DNA of 64,000 nucleotides from Dichetophora obliterata. Taxonomy: Eukaryota > Arthropoda > Insecta > Diptera > Sciomyzidae. The stretch lies in contig OY986438.1 in NCBI GenBank assembly GCA_963920525.1, positions 189,602,962 through 189,666,961 on the forward strand. Direction: 5' to 3'. The stretch's first letter is position 1, and every line of letters starts with the position of its first letter. Shown here one piece after another: positions 1 to 11,564 of this stretch. The notes under the pieces were generated by a model. It saw only the letters and a program-made list of their open reading frames with translations, ran no database searches and had not been told where the DNA came from. The position numbers and the translations under genes are program-made.

Positions 1-990
1 CTAATTTTAAAAAATCCTTTTGAGGAAGTATTTTTAAAGGATTTTAAAAGGCATTTATGAGAAAAATAATAGAAAAAATTTTTAACCGCAGGTCATACCT
101 TAAAACAGTGGAGACATTTGAATCGAAAGTCAAAACTTTGATTTTCGTGTCGTTTTTTTCTCATTTTTAGGTAACGATGTTTTATGAAAAAGTCGTACTA
201 AAAATTTCTACAATTCTGAAAATATGTGAATGGTTTTCATGGCAAAATAATAGAAAATTGTTAAAATTAAATTGGCCAGAATTTATTATAATAAACGTAT
301 TTAAATAGCAAAATTTACGTTAGTTGAAAAAAGAAAAAGGGGCGTGGTCAAAACTGAGTTTGAGCACTATCCGTATAGCTGTTTGGATTTGTATTAAGTT
401 CATATGTGTAGTACAGTGCCCTCTAGTGTCAAATAAAGATCAAAATAAATAGCGCCAAAAGTTTTGTAATTTTTTGATGTTTTCGAAAAGATTTGAACTG
501 CACTTTTATTGATTTGAGGACGGTAACTGGGGGTATGACAAATTTATTTCTTCTTAAACCATCTCGTACTCCAAACAAGTCGACTGTCAAATTTTCTGCT
601 TTATTTAGTTTATTCCTTTCGCACTTTCTTTCCTTCACTCGACGCTTATCCCCTGAAAAATGAGCGTAAACATAGTGTGACAATGCAAATTTTTATTACA
701 ATTACCGAAAGTAACCACACAAACTAAATTACCAAATTGAAGTTTTATACGACTAAAACCGTCTTAAATACACAACTTTTTCATATAGTGGGCGTGAAAA
801 TTAGGCATGGCAAGTCTTACATAGCCTACCACGATTCAGTTAAAATAGCAAATAGTTCGGTACCTTTAATGTCTAAATCGGTTTAGTGGTTCTCATGCGA
901 TAGCGGAACATCCGTGCGTGTCACAAAGTCTTTTATATAATAGTATAGATATAGTTAATCTTTATATTATAATATCTAGTCTTCTTTTAT
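1..990. other. Intergenic, no gene seen; repeat-derived tail near 780-957
   Basis: AT-rich sequence without a convincing reading frame. The stretch 780-957 (GTGGGCGTG motif, then a run ending in TATAGATATAG) resembles the 3' tails of degenerate interspersed repeats seen again near 14.8-15.3 and 16.9 kb. A minus-strand open frame at 429-683 has no recognisable domain and is not called a gene. Confidence 0.4.
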
Positions 991-991
991 T

Positions 992-1165
992 TCATGCTAG
1001 TGCGTTTAAAAATTCGACCATGGTCATTTCCACATCCCTGTGATCATTTAGAAGAGCTAACCCATTAAGCCTCTCCTCTCCAGTTTTACTTCTCATGTAT
1101 GTTTTGAGTCTTCGAAGCGACGAAAACGAGCGTTCGCTTGAAGCGACTTAAACCAGCAATGTTGC
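992..1165 (-). pseudogene. hAT transposase C-terminal fragment (hATC dimerisation domain)
   Basis: The minus strand encodes ASSERSFSSLRRLKTYMRS followed by GEERLNGLALLNDH and ends at a TGA (992-994). This is the classic C-terminal dimerisation motif of hAT / zinc-finger-MYM-like (DUF4371-type) transposases, where the usual form is ASCERSFSKLKLIK...ERLNGLALL. A stop lies just upstream in the frame and no catalytic core is visible, so this is a dead 3' remnant. A second, longer hAT remnant of the same general class lies at 20041-20640. Confidence 0.75.
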
Positions 1166-1888
1166 ACCCATCTTCAAGAATCGACTTATTGATGGATATA
1201 TCATTGCATCTCAAAAATTAAGGGATTCGATTAACGTTACAGGTCGACTTTTCTGATTCAAGTAGTGCCTACAAATATGGGGTACAAAATATTGGTCAAA
1301 ATCAATGTATACACTGAAAAAATTATTAAAGTTTTAAATTCAACACAGAGCCTTTAATATACAAAAATATTAAAAAAAAAATTCAAGCAATTTTTTAACC
1401 ACAATTTGTAATAAAAAAATTTGCATTAAACTAATTTCATCAAAATAGGAACAATTTATTTTCAATATGTGGCCCATTTCACACTAAAGTGTAATATCAG
1501 GTGCGCGAACCATCTCCGATTTTGCCCAAATTTTAATCTAAGATTGGTTTATTGTTAATATTTTGAAAAAAAAACTACAAACTATCCCTAGTTTGAGATT
1601 TATTGTTGATTATGACTTTGTTTTGCTAAGTGGTGATTTCAATATCAACTTTCTGTTTAATGACTTACCAAGACAACAACTGTATGAGAAAATATCGTCC
1701 TTAGGCTTAGCAGTTGTCAATGATACCATTCCAACGCGGTTTTCTAACAACACCTCTCCTAGTCTTCTAGACTATTTTATTGTCTCTGATCCATCCGTAA
1801 TTTCGCTATTTAATCAATTATATTTCATATCTGATCACGATTTAATTTTCTGTTCTTTAAATGTCAATCTATCTCGTTTAGTTATACC

Positions 1889-2526
1889 CAGGGACCGAAA
1901 ATAACTGTTATTTTACAATTTTCAGATGAAAAAGGCATAACGAAAAAGTTGCCGGAGGACTTTTTTAAATATACCATTATTATCGTAATGGCAGCAGCCT
2001 CGCGAATATTAAACGCCTTTTAAATTTTTGGCTGTTACTATAAAAATTAAAATTAACTGTTATTTTTTGCCTTTTATTTTTCGGGCAAAAATAACTGTTA
2101 CTTTTGACTTTTATTTTTTAGGTAAAAAATAACAGTTATTTTGTGCCTTTTATTTTTTCGGTCAAAAATATCAGGCAATTTTTACTTTTTTAAAGGCTGA
2201 ATAACAAACTTTAAAAACTAAAAAGTTTTATAGCTCAAAATGTGCACGCTGATGAGACGATAAAAATTGCATAAAACTTTTTTGGCGTTCAAGTGGCCTT
2301 TAAAAAATTCAAATTGCCTGATATATTTGACCGAAAAAATAAAAGGCACAAAATAACTGTTATTGACCAGTTGACCAAAGAAATAAAAGTCAAAAGTAAC
2401 AGTTATTTTTGCCCGAAAAAATAAAAGCCATTAAATAACTAGTATTTTTGTCGGAAAAAATTAAAGTTAAACGATAACTGTTAATATCTGACTTTTTTGA
2501 TAAAACCATAACCGGTACGGTCCCTG
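1889..2526. mobile_element. Non-autonomous hAT-like element with exact 8-bp target duplication
   Basis: The element is bounded by the terminal inverted repeat CAGGGACCG (1889-1897) and CGGTCCCTG (2518-2526). It is flanked by an exact 8-bp duplication GTTATACC (1881-1888 and 2527-2534). Removing the element and one copy restores the retrotransposon frame across the joint. The interior folds back: blocks such as ATAACTGTTATTTT and GCCTTTTATTTTTTCGGTC in the left half recur as reverse complements in the right half. An 8-bp duplication with a CAGGG-type end is the signature of the hAT superfamily. No transposase is present. Confidence 0.9.
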
Positions 2527-3062
2527 GTTATACCTAATACTTTCTCGTATCGCGATTTTAAGCACATTAACTGTCCATCTCTTTTTCGTGATGTATCTCT
2601 GCTATCATTTAATGATTGTTGGCTTCACACAAACATTAATGATAAGCTTAATTCACTATTGGAGCCAATAAAATATTTCTTTGATAAACATGTCCCTTTA
2701 CGTTCTTGTAGTGTTAAAAATATGTCTTGTCCTTGGTTTACGCAACATGTTTTGAGTGCATTAAAAAAAGAAACAAGTTAAGAAATATATGACGAAGAAA
2801 TCCGTGCTCTTATAACTGGGAAGTCTATAGACTAGCGAGAAATGTGGCTGTTCTTTTAACGAGATAGGCTAAAACTCGGTATTTCTCGGAAAAACTTGAC
2901 CTATCTCTTCCAACAAAAACGCTTTGGAACAACATAAAAAAACTTGGAGTTTGTAATAAAGATAACACTGACTGTACTTTAGATCCTGAAGTTCTTAATA
3001 ACTTTTTTGTTGATAATGATGCTTCTTCTAATTGTAATATTTCACCCCTGTTCGGTCACTCA

Positions 3063-4604
3063 TTGCAACAAACTTTTAGCTTCTCTCCGGTAGTTGAACT
3101 TTATGTAGGTAATAGCATATCGAAGATTAAATCAAATTCTATTTCTGAAGATGGCATTCCCATCAAGTTTATAAAATTATTGTTGCCACACATTATTGGT
3201 CCTCTAACGCATATAATTAATTTTTGTTTTATGTCTTCTGTATTCCCTGACTTATGGAAAGTTGCCATCGTTTTTCCTGTAGCAAAAAAGCAAAAGCCAA
3301 TAAATGTCAACGACTTTAGGCCCATAAGTATATTATCGCCATTAGCTAAAGTCTGTGAGAAACTCGTGGCTCAACAAATAACTAATCATTTAGTTGATAA
3401 AAATCTGCTATCCCCTTTTCAATCAGGTTTTAGGTCTGGACACGGGTGTTCGTCCGCTGTTATTAAGGTCATTGACGATATACGACCGAAATATGATGCT
3501 GGCAATTTGACTTTACTTTGTTTGCTTGACTTTTCAAAAGCTTTCGATAAAGTAAACCATCATCATTTGTGTAGTAAGCTTAAGTATCTATTTTGTTTCT
3601 GTGATAGTGCTGTAAATCTTGTGTCCAGTTATTTGTGTGATAGGTCTCAAAAAGTTAAAGTTGGTCAATTGTCCTCAGGGTATAAATCTGTCTTAAGTGG
3701 CGTACCACAAGGATCTATACTTGGCCCTCTCCTATTCTCTATATTTTTAAATGACATATTTTCTGTCTGCAGTCATGCCTCTATCCATGCATATGCTGAT
3801 GATGTCCAAATGTATTTATCTATAAGAACAGGACTGGTTGATGACTTGTGTTGCAGAATGAATGAGGACCTCAACAGCATTAATGAGTGGACAAATAGCA
3901 ATGGTCTTCCTCTAAACTCTTCCAAATCATATGTACTTCCTATCTGTAGAGGTAAAACTTGTGTTAATGATGTCCCTGATTTGTTGATTGGTCCTAACAA
4001 GCTAACTGTTGTGTCGAAAATTGTAAATCTTGGTTTCTATATTAATTCTTCGCTTTCAGGTGTTGATCATGTTAATAGTATCGTCAAAAAAGTTTATTAT
4101 GTATTGCGTAATTAAGGAATGTCTGCAAGCGTGACTCCAGTTAGTATTAGGCGTAAGTTGGTTATAGAACTTATTCTACCTGTGATAACCTACTCTGAGG
4201 TGGTATATAGTAAACTTGACTCTTCCTCCCAGTTAAAACTTCAAATAGCATTTAATTACGCCACACGCTATGTGTATGGCCTTCGTAAATTTGATCACCT
4301 GTCTAGTTTCCGGAATGCAATACTTGGATGTGACTTGACTGCTTATCTCAATGCCAGAAACTGTATGTACCTGCATAAGATAATTCATGAGAAAACACCT
4401 AGATATCTATATGAAAAACTCCAGTTTTATATGTCCAGAAGAAGCCATGTTTTAATAGTTCCGAGGCACAACTTGCTAATATCTTCTCAACTGTTCTTCA
4501 TCAACGCCATTAGGTTGTGGAATTCTCTACCACGGAGGCTTAACGAAATCACTGAGAGAGGTTCTTTTAGGCAATCTATTTTATCTTTTTTCTCTACTCT
4601 ATAG
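3063..4604 (+). pseudogene. Reverse transcriptase ORF of the retrotransposon (one internal stop)
   Basis: The frame is open well upstream of 3063 (to about 2875), so the first in-frame start-like codon has no meaning here. It carries fingers and palm motifs of a non-LTR reverse transcriptase, with AYADD as the metal-binding site. A single TAA at 4113-4115 is followed in the same frame by 161 codons of C-terminal thumb/tail sequence, so only this nonsense change disrupts the domain. Upstream stops (for example TAG near 2866) and the DNA insertion at 1889 make the copy non-functional. Confidence 0.8.
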
Positions 4605-4885
4605 TATCTTTATACTCTTGTTCTAAGTGATTTTCTCTATTGATTTCTGTTTTTCACTCAGTCTATACATTATATTCTTAACTTTTAACTTACTATAGTT
4701 TTTAAGAGCATTAAGTCATTATTGTATTAAAATTAAGTTATTTGTCTATAAAATGAGTTGTTATTATTATAAGATTGAAGTAAGTTAATCATTTTAATGT
4801 TTTATGTTGTACTATAAAAGAGCATAGCTCTTAGTGTACTTATATTTTCAACTATACGAATAAATAAATTGAATTGAATTGAAAT

Positions 4886-5320
4886 ATATATAAAAAAAAT
4901 AAAAAAATAAAGACTTTTTTTTGCGGACCCACAGCTATGCGATTGTAAAATACGGTCTAATTTGAGACAACGTCAATTTAAATGCGATTTTCGTAAAGAA
5001 GGTGTCATTAAAAAGGTTATTTTGTTTATTTTTTTTAAAGGATCAGTATAAAGTTTTTGTAAAAATTGCAGTTACTTGACCAATTCTTAATTTCAAAGTT
5101 TAATCCAAGCCAGCAATAGACGCTATAATTTTTTTTCATTAACATTATTTTCAATTTTTTTTAAGTTCCATTACCTTTTCAACCTTTTCAAAATGAAAGT
5201 GTATTCTTCAAGGGATCAGAAGTTATGGCGTAAAAGGTGAAAGTAAAAATGAATTTTCAATACAAATTCAACTGGCATTAATATCACTGTGCATTTCCAA
5301 ATATCAAAAAAGATGGAGAC
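4886..5320. other. Intergenic, nothing recognised
   Basis: AT-rich sequence between the retrotransposon tail and the inverted-repeat block. No reading frame, RNA gene or repeat border was seen. Confidence 0.4.
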
Positions 5321-6205
5321 ATATCATTTCAGTATAATTCAAGCTCGCTGAATTTAATAGCATGTACCGTTTTTTATCCCTCCACCCGTTTTCGAGAAAT
5401 TAAAGGTTCAAGGTGAAGTACGTGTTGATGCAGTTTTTGTTAGAAAAATTTTTTTCTCATTAAGTTTATCGACTTCATGTCAATGATAGAAACATTTACA
5501 ATGACCTGGAAAATAATTTTTTAAAATAGTTTAACCCCCGAAACGCAACTCTTATGGTCCAAATTGACCTCATAAATCAAAAAACCTCTTTTTTCGTAGC
5601 TTACTTGTTTTTATTTGAACAAAGCTTTTCTACGAAAAAAAGGGTTTTTTATTTATGAGGTCAATTTGGACCATAAGAGTTGGGTTTTAAGGGTTAGACT
5701 GTTTTAAAAAATTATTTTCCAGGTAATTCTTAATGTTTCACTCATTGGTATGAAGTCGATAAAGCTAATGAGAAAAAAGTTTTTCTAACAAATACTGCAT
5801 CAACATTTACTTGACCTTGAACCTGAAAACAAATAATTTCATTTGGCGCCACTACATCAGGGGAATATTTTTCCATCAAAAAGTTTACTTGTTTTTGTTT
5901 GAACAAAGGTTTTATACGGAAAAAAGGGTTTTTTGATTTATGAGGTCAATTTGAACCATAAGAATTGGGTTTGGAGGGTTACACTGTTTTAAGATATTAT
6001 TTTCCAAGTAATTTTTAATGTTTTATTCATTGACATGAAGTCTATAAAGTTAATAAAAAATTGTCTAACAGAAACTGCATCAACATGTACTTGACCTTGA
6101 ACCTTTAATTTCTCGAAAACGGAAGGAAATACCGAAGGATTAAAAGACGATAAACGCCATTAAATTCAGCGTCCTCGAATTATGCTGAAATGGTATGTCA
6201 CTGGC
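5321..6205. repeat. Block of three ~300-bp arms arranged as inverted and direct copies
   Basis: The arm 5321-5605 (GACATATCATTTCAG ... CTCATAAATCAAAAAACC) is present as a reverse complement at about 5625-5835 and again, more completely, at about 5880-6202 (ending CTGAAATGGTATGTC). The centre of the first palindrome is near 5605-5625. The outermost ends (GACATA...TATGTC) are inverted repeats of each other, so the block looks like a foldback or MITE-type element with one arm duplicated. No coding sequence was seen. Confidence 0.75.
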
Positions 6206-6289
6206 TTGTTTGCAAATAAAGTGGCCGATTCATGCACAGTGAATTTATTGTGAAAGGACTATAATACATAGATACTTAAAATTTGTTGT

Positions 6290-7020
6290 ACGTACACTCA
6301 AAAAATTTATTAGTAAAATTTCTACGAATGATATTACAAAAAATTCCTACATTCTAACAAATTTTCCTACAATATACAAAGTATTTTTATTATAATATCT
6401 TTACGAATTTATTCGTAAAATTTTTCTTATACCTGATGTAGTATCTACGAACATATTTGTTTTATATACTAATGATATTCGTAAACAAAACAAATCAATT
6501 CGTATTAGTGCATTGTACGAATAATTGTGTAGATATAAATAATAGTATTCGTAAATTTCTCATACAAATAACTTCGTAATTTCTTTCATTACAATCGTAG
6601 TATTTACTAATGCTTTTGTACTATTTACTAATGAAGAATAATATTAGTAAAACTAATTCATTCGTAGGCTGACCGTACGAATTATTAGTAGAATGTACGA
6701 ATAATTAGTAGAGTTTAAAAAATTTAAAACCAAAATCGTTCAGCCTTGTTTGTCGAACATCTACAGAACATAAGGAACTGTATGATTGCAAAGTGACTGT
6801 AGCCTACTAGTAGAGTGCGTGGCCGGTAAGCTAAAGAGCCGAGGTTCAAACCCCAGCTCAGAACAGAATTTTTTTTTTAAATATATTTGTTTTTTTAGGA
6901 ATACGAATAAAGTATTCGTAATATGTACTTATATACGTCGATTCTACCAATCCTATTCGTGGCTGAAAACTACGAATAAAATTCGTAGAATGAACGCAGC
7001 TATTAGTAATATTTACACAC
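6290..7020. repeat. Interspersed repeat built of TTCGTA/TACGAA words with a tRNA-like core
   Basis: Dozens of TTCGTA, TACGAA and ATTAGTA words occur on both strands from 6300 to 6710 and again from 6900 to 7010. Between them, 6795-6870 contains a stretch resembling a tRNA-type internal promoter, with a B-box-like GGTTCAAACCC. This could be a tRNA-derived SINE head or a degenerate tRNA inside a MITE. Flanking target duplications were not found. Confidence 0.4.
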
Positions 7021-7024
7021 AAAT

Positions 7025-8930
7025 ATTTTTGACTTTAAATAATATAAAAAATATATGTTTCAAAGTAAATTTTTTGTTCGTTTTTAAATTAATCTTTTTT
7101 TCGCTAGGTGGCATAAAAAAGTAGTCCTTTTCAGCAGGTGTCAAGATATTTTGGTCCCAATCTATCGGAAACAAAGAATATCAAAGTGCATATTAGTAAG
7201 GTAACTTGTCGCTACAATATTGATTACTATTTTTAAAATTATGTTACAATTTTCCACCGCTACGGGGATCAAAAGGTTTGAAAATGACAGTGTTTTTTAA
7301 AAAGTCGCACTAAGCTTTTTCTATTGGGCCAAACTGAATAATTCTAGTAAAGGTTGTAGCTACAAGTACCCTTATTAATATGAACTTTAATTTTTTTGTT
7401 TCCGATAATAAGTCTCTATGTTTTATTATAGTCATATCACAATAAATTTTTTTAATTGAGCCTTTTCATTTTTTTTTCCAATGTGCAATGTCATCTGAAG
7501 ATCTTTGTCGTGACCATAAACACTCAACGGCTGCCATGTTGTGCTGAGAGTTGCTCTCGGTGCTCGTAAAGATTCTTTCATTTCGGGGGGTTTTAAACCA
7601 AAGAATACTCCCCTGTGTATGCGCCAGTCTTAACTTATTTATTGTTGGATTAGTAAAAAATTTCAAGTTACTAATCATTATAATTTTTTCAAGTCTATTT
7701 TCAAAATCTCATCTTGCTAAAGGAAAAGTTTTGATTGCATTAAACTTACTGAAAACTGATTAAACTGATTGAAATGACTGATTGAAATGATGGCATATTT
7801 TACTTATTTCACTTATTATCTACTGTGTTCTTGTTAGGGAACATGTCTTTCAAAAATATATAGGTACCTTTTTCGATCTAATCGAATTTCAATGAAAGTA
7901 AAATTCTTTTAATTTATTCTCTTTACTTAGGAAAATAACGATTCCCCTTCAACTAATTATTTTACGGCACTAACACTTTAATTCATCATTGCTAATGATG
8001 TTATGTATTTTGATTCACCAAACAGTAATTATGCCAATGTTGACCTTCTAAGAACACTCCAACAAGAGAGTCTCGCTAAACATCATCTTGTGATTTCTCT
8101 AAGCCACGCTTTGATTCGCTCACGATCAACCAAACACGTTTTGTGGTTTTGGTTCGGTTCAACGTTTGCGGTTGTATCCTCGCTTGTTTTTGAGTGCGAA
8201 GAAGCTGTTTTTTCATTGATAAGAATTTCTCTAATTATAGATGTGCGTAAAATACACACCGTCTCAAAATTATAACTGCACTATATTTTCACTAATATCT
8301 TTTGTTGTAAATATGAGAACATTTTTCTACTTTTACCGTTAGGCAAGTGTGTTAAGACCAATTGGTGTTTATAACGAACAACAACAACAACATTAACATA
8401 GAAAATATCCCAGTTGGCTGTTTCCTTAAGGATTCATTGAGGATTCATGTACGAAAATTACCAACTGCTCACGAAACTTGAGGAGTCGTCCATAAAAATC
8501 GTTCAGGAAAATTTAATACAAGTGTCCCAATTTTCGCCGAAAATTGCAAGAAAAATGCGAAAGAAAAATTCAAGAAATTTCGTCAACGAAAGCAAGAGTG
8601 AAATATGTAGTAAATATCACCAAGAAAATAAAACGAAAATTTCGGCAACGAAATAAAATCAGAAATATGAAAGAAATTTCTGCAACGAAAAGATGAAGAA
8701 AATTTCGTTCACGAAAGCAAGCTGGATTTTCTTTTTTTTTTACCTTTATTATAAGCTTTTATTATAAACATTTTATTTACCACATTTTTTGATTATAAAT
8801 TTTGTTCAATTATATTTTTCCACAACTTTTGAACATTTGTTTGATAATGAATTGGCGTTACCAGATTGAAGCGTTGCAAACCGTGAGTCCACATGCCGGC
8901 AGGAGAATTTGTAAGAAAGTTCGTTAGTAA
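7025..8930. other. Intergenic, no gene; short AAATTTCG / AACGAAA repeats at 8500-8735
   Basis: No convincing coding region. From about 8500 to 8735 the words AAATTTCGT and CAACGAAA recur four to five times, partly as small hairpins. A motif near 8262-8280 (CAAAATTATAACTGCACT) recurs at about 10954, on the far side of the transposon at 8934-10857, suggesting an older repeat flanking it. Confidence 0.35.
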
Positions 8931-8933
8931 ATT

Positions 8934-10857
8934 ACACCGTGTTACACACATTCTGTCCTATGAACCAAATTTACTTTTTCGGAAAGGGGATAAAAATAAA
9001 AATACACGTGTATCGGCGATTTTCATGTACACGTCAGAACTTTTTTTTTTAAGTTTGAAGTATATATATTTTTTTTTAATGGTTATCGTTTTTTTAAGGT
9101 TTCAGTTCGTTAAAAAAACAATTTTTTTTTATTACTTTTGTTTTATAAAAATAAAGAATTGTTACATTAAAAATTTTAATCTTTTTAAAGAAATGTAGGC
9201 CTTTTATTTTTGCGGTTGTAAGCATTTGCTTCAGTATCGCGACAAATAGACCAACAGTATTCGCCAAGCATATGCGTAACGTCTTTTCCTTTAAAGCGCT
9301 TTTCAATAGCCGCAATGTCCTGATGGAACCTTTCGCCATGCTCATCGCTACAAGCTCCTAAATCATCAGGGAAAAAATCTAAATGATTGTGAAGAAAATG
9401 GATCTTTAGCGACATTAAAATGACCATTTCGCCATATGCCGAAATCATTTCTGCGACAATATTTTTATAATTGGCAGCTCGTTTGTTGCCAAGAAACTGC
9501 TCAATAACGGCAACTGTACCTTTCCATGCACGTTGTTCGATAGCATTTAGTTTTGATGAAAATTCAGAACTTGCAATTATTTGTTTTATCTGCGGACCAT
9601 TTAAAACACCTTAAATCAAAAGAATCATTTAAAAACATAAAGTTACTGAATGACTTCTTAAAAAAAAATACCTGCATGAATCTTTGCGCCGCTCAATTTC
9701 GGGAAAATGTTGCGCAAAGTTGCAATGGCCTCGCCATCACGATCCAGTTTTTTAACAAAATTTGATACGAGACCGAGCTTAATGTGTAATGGAGGCAAGA
9801 TGATTTGAGACGGCTGCACCAATGGTAGATTCTCTATACTTTGTAGCATGTTCGCGGCTTCCACTTAAATTCAGTGTAATGCTCATCTCTTTTTCGACCT
9901 TCCCATGTACACAAAAAGCACTGGTGGGTTGGAAATCCACGCTTAACACCCATGAGTAAACCGACCACTTTCAGATCGCAGCATATTTTCCAATTATGCT
10001 CTTTGTACTTTATCAACTGTAATTTTAATTCCATGACTTCGTATGTTTCCTTGAGGTTTGTGGCATATGCGATCGGGACAGATGGATGTGTGTTGCTGAT
10101 ATGAAGCATCACGACTTTAAGGCTGTTGACCGATGCATCGATGAAAAGTCGCCACTCCTCTGAAATATGTGGGCAACCGATTTTTGCAAACAGCGAATCA
10201 ATGTCACAACAATAAGCTAAGTTTTTTCGCCGATCTTCGTGCAATCTAAAAAATTGGTCATATGGAATAGTGCTACCTCGATCAGGAGCGGCTGTTATTT
10301 TAAAATCAGCCGCCACTATATTCTACTGCTTAAAGCGTGATGCAAAGAGTTCTGCTGTTCTCCTCGACAAATTTCCGTCTCGTACGAGGTCATTGAAGTC
10401 GGCTTGCGCTATAAAATGCGGCATTGCAGTCCCAATTTCACTGGGTGTTGTCACAAATTCCGATAATTGTGGACTCTCGCATTCGATGGAAGAAAAGTTT
10501 ATAGCAGTTTTGGTACAACTGTTGATTCTGCATCGCTTATTTCGGGAACATTATCAAAAATCTCCACTGAAGCCGCTACACGGTCTTCTGGTGAGTATAG
10601 AACTGCTGGAATTACCGATTCTACATTAGCGTAGCGAATTTTGTTGCGGTGAATGTATTAGTACCCTTTTGTTTGAGCAAAAGTTAAAAAAAACGACAAC
10701 CATTAAAAAAAATATATACTTCAAACTTAAAAAAAAAAATTCTGACGTGTACATGAAAATCGATGATACACGTGTATTTTTATTTTTCCCCCTCTTTCCG
10801 AATATGTGCATTTGGTTCATAGGACAGAAAAAAATTTATTTTTTGTAACACCGTGTT
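8934..10857. mobile_element. Unnamed 1.9-kb DNA transposon with long terminal inverted repeats
   Basis: The ends are long inverted repeats of about 150-200 bp: left 8934-9105 begins CACCGTGTTAC and contains CTGTCCTATGAACCAAAT, ATACACGTGTAT and TCATGTACACGTCAGAA. The right arm at about 10680-10857 carries the same blocks as reverse complement and ends GTAACACCGTG. TTA flanks both ends, a possible 3-bp target duplication. Between the arms a single gene runs on the minus strand (9185 to about 10500). The superfamily could not be assigned. Confidence 0.75.
9185..10500 (-). pseudogene. Transposon-borne ORF of a widespread arthropod family, broken copy
   Basis: In minus-strand order: an N-terminal part (MPHFIAQADFNDLVRDGNLS) to a stop at about 10322; a long part 10316-9834 with PTHQCFLCTWEGRKRDEHY, a possible zinc-binding CxxC; a frameshift near 9840-9865; QIILPPLHIKLGLVSNFVKK; a 62-bp GT-AG intron (9610-9671); then NGPQIKQIIASSEFSSKLNA and HFLHNHLDFFPDDLGACSDE, HGERFHQDI, AYNRKNKRPTFL and stop. 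Proteins with the DFFP...SDEHGERFHQD signature occur in many insect genomes as multi-copy uncharacterised genes. Its position between long inverted repeats suggests it is the element's transposase; no catalytic triad could be assigned by eye. One stop and one frameshift inactivate it. Confidence 0.7.
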
Positions 10858-11050
10858 ATTATAAGCTGTGAAAATTCTTTTCGGATTCACAGACGATTAT
10901 TCGTCAAGGGATTTCTGGCCTACGAGGATATATAACGAAAAATACCGCTGTTGCAAAATTATAACCGCACTTCATTAAAAGTCCTTTTTTTCTGACATAG
11001 TTTTATGTTTCCGTTTTTTCTATAACCTCAAAATTCGATTAAGCATTGAG

Positions 11051-11560
11051 TCAAATAAATTCTGAACTTGTTAATTTGCTTAAATCGTCCCAGGCTTGTG
11101 GAATAGCTTGTTGCAGCTCTTCCTTCGTGGAGTATTGGGTATTTCCTCCAAAAACAAAGCAAACAAAAGCATCCCACACATTTTCCATGATATTGAGATC
11201 AGGAGAAAGTGATGGCCATTCAAGAACAGGAATGTTGTGGCTTCGAAATCAACATAAAATGACACGCTATGCGTGAAATGCTGAAATGTCTTGTTGAGAC
11301 TAAAGACTTTCGCCCGCATATTCGTTCAAAAATGAAAATAATTAGTTAGTTAGCACACTTTTGAACTCATCTGAGTTTATCCGAGTGGTTGGAAAATGGA
11401 GATTGAGCTTTCCAAGGCCTTTAACTGCAGCCCACATCATCACTACCCGCCACTGAAATTTATTTTTGAAAAAGATCGGGGTACAAGTCGTAAGTCCAGC
11501 CAGTATCCATTTTAGCCATCTGGTCCATCCAAGTTGAACTTTTGTCATCAGAAAAACTTA
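11051..11560 (-). pseudogene. Tc1-like transposase C-terminal remnant
   Basis: Minus-strand translation, with frame shifts, gives FSDDKSSTWMDQM, then VVMMWAAVKGLGKLNLHF, TTRINSDEF and finally PVLEWPSLSPDLNIMENVWD ending at a TGA (11051-11053). The second and fourth blocks are the hallmark regions of the Tc1/mariner DDE core (the usual VMVWAAI and WPSRSPDLNPIENLW), the last including the catalytic glutamate. The segment that should hold the second aspartate (FQQDNA) is scrambled. This is a decayed copy with no terminal repeats seen. Confidence 0.8.
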
Positions 11561-11564
11561 TCTT

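Larger units (their letters stand above)
1560..4885 (+). mobile_element. Degenerate CR1/jockey-type non-LTR retrotransposon, interrupted by a DNA element
   Basis: The frame at 1563-1888 matches the C-terminal half of an AP-type endonuclease (LLSGDFNINF; SDHDLI). After an inserted element (1889-2526) the same frame resumes at 2535 and runs, with scattered stops, into a reverse transcriptase at about 3000-4115: NDFRPISILSPLAKVCEKL, SGFRSGHGCS, LLDFSKAFDKVNHHHL, GVPQGSILGPLLFSIFLND and the catalytic AYADDVQMY. One in-frame TAA (4113-4115) separates this from the C-terminal part (to 4604). The 3' end is an ATTGA-type repeat near 4868-4883. The 5' end is truncated within the endonuclease domain. 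CR1 versus jockey assignment rests on motif style only. Confidence 0.85.

Noticed and set aside
429..683. 84-codon minus-strand frame
   Set aside because: No recognisable domain, lies in repeat-derived AT-rich DNA, and no splice or initiation context supports it.
9553..10629. Plus-strand frames opposite the transposon gene
   Set aside because: They are antisense shadows of the minus-strand DFFP-family ORF.
8262..10975. Shared CAAAATTATAACNGCACT word on both sides of the 1.9-kb transposon as its true ends
   Set aside because: Both copies are in the same orientation and lie outside the well-matched inverted repeats; more likely a separate older repeat.
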